Shown here: in pieces, positions 63,974 through 64,000 of the stretch
Layout: each line of letters begins with the position of its first letter
Numbering within the stretch: position 1 is the stretch's first letter
Source: Pseudodesulfovibrio hydrargyri
GTDB taxonomy: Bacteria; Desulfobacterota; Desulfovibrionia; Desulfovibrionales; Desulfovibrionaceae
NCBI RefSeq assembly: GCF_001874525.1
Contig: NZ_LKAQ01000004.1
Location: forward strand, 2,382,654-2,446,653
Reading direction: 5' to 3'
DNA: 64,000 nt
The notes under the pieces: generated by a model
What the model was told of the DNA's origin: nothing
What the model saw: only the letters and a program-made list of their open reading frames with translations
The model's database searches: none
Program-made: the position numbers and the translations under genes

Positions 63974-64000
63974 CCTCCGGCGGCCAGGGGGGAAGGGGAG
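63973..64000. repeat. Start of a probable further copy of the extragenic repeat, cut by the window
   Basis: GCCTCCGGCGG followed by CCAGGGG resembles the middle of the elements at 13186-13275 and 46087-46178, where CGCCTCCGGCGGG is followed by CAGGGG. The sequence ends at the window edge, so the assignment is tentative. Confidence 0.4.

Overview
The window is a piece of bacterial chromosome. Its high GC, its gene order and several lineage hallmarks point to a sulfate-reducing member of the Desulfovibrionaceae, probably close to Pseudodesulfovibrio or Desulfovibrio. The hallmarks are a fused pseudouridine synthase/dephospho-CoA kinase, paired cytoplasmic and periplasmic CbiK cobaltochelatases beside an ABC importer, a cysteine-bearing GrpE, and a Rsm22-like/ASKHA/LipB/LipA cluster. 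The genus is inferred from gene content; no rRNA, tRNA or CRISPR array was seen.

Positions 1 to about 5,400 are a clearly AT-richer accessory island. It holds the 3' end of one tyrosine recombinase, a second complete tyrosine recombinase, a small membrane-anchored protein, a PD-(D/E)XK nuclease-like protein whose stop overlaps the start of a class III nucleotide-cyclase-like protein, an HTH/coiled-coil protein, and a convergent second nuclease-fold-like protein. The nuclease/cyclase pair is the best candidate here for an undescribed, Pycsar-like signalling or defence module.

From hisA (5,443) on, the window is GC-rich core genome. 5.4-16.5 kb: hisA, MscS with bacteriohemerythrin, a glycosyltransferase, uraA and upp for uracil, the RluD-CoaE fusion, a rhomboid protease, a cofactor-independent phosphoglycerate mutase with an NMN adenylyltransferase-like gene, a PHP phosphoesterase and a BON protein. 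16.5-29.4 kb: a protein-quality-control block (CbpA, CbpM, ClpB, later GrpE and DnaK) interrupted by an ArsC-like reductase, an MFS exporter, a YheT-like hydrolase, an M29 aminopeptidase and a receiver-like TPR protein. 29.4-34.2 kb: CheW and a chemoreceptor, with a near-perfect Fur box upstream that also faces a possible small RNA, then a LpoA-like lipoprotein. 34.2-46.1 kb: translation and nucleotide genes (gatC, gatA, mnmA, mtaB, yicC, remA, gmk, pyrF), TPR and HDOD proteins, and recJ.

46.2-50.4 kb is a minus-strand operon for an ASKHA corrinoid-activase-like protein, a Rsm22-like protein and lipoate synthesis (lipB, lipA). 51.5-57.1 kb is a cobalt/corrinoid locus: a cobalamin riboswitch with promoter and terminator precedes a periplasmic CbiK and an ABC importer, followed by cobI and a cytoplasmic cbiK. 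57.1-60.0 kb is a chemotaxis-like phosphorelay in which CheA lacks its phosphotransfer domain and the Hpt lies on a separate Hpt-STAS protein, next to a CheY. 60.1-64 kb carries an RNA methyltransferase, a Sua5/YciO protein, a 490-bp gap with a consensus sigma-54 promoter, a NUDIX hydrolase, pdxA and a gmhB-like phosphatase. A 90-bp multi-hairpin repeat occurs twice in full and apparently starts again at the right edge.
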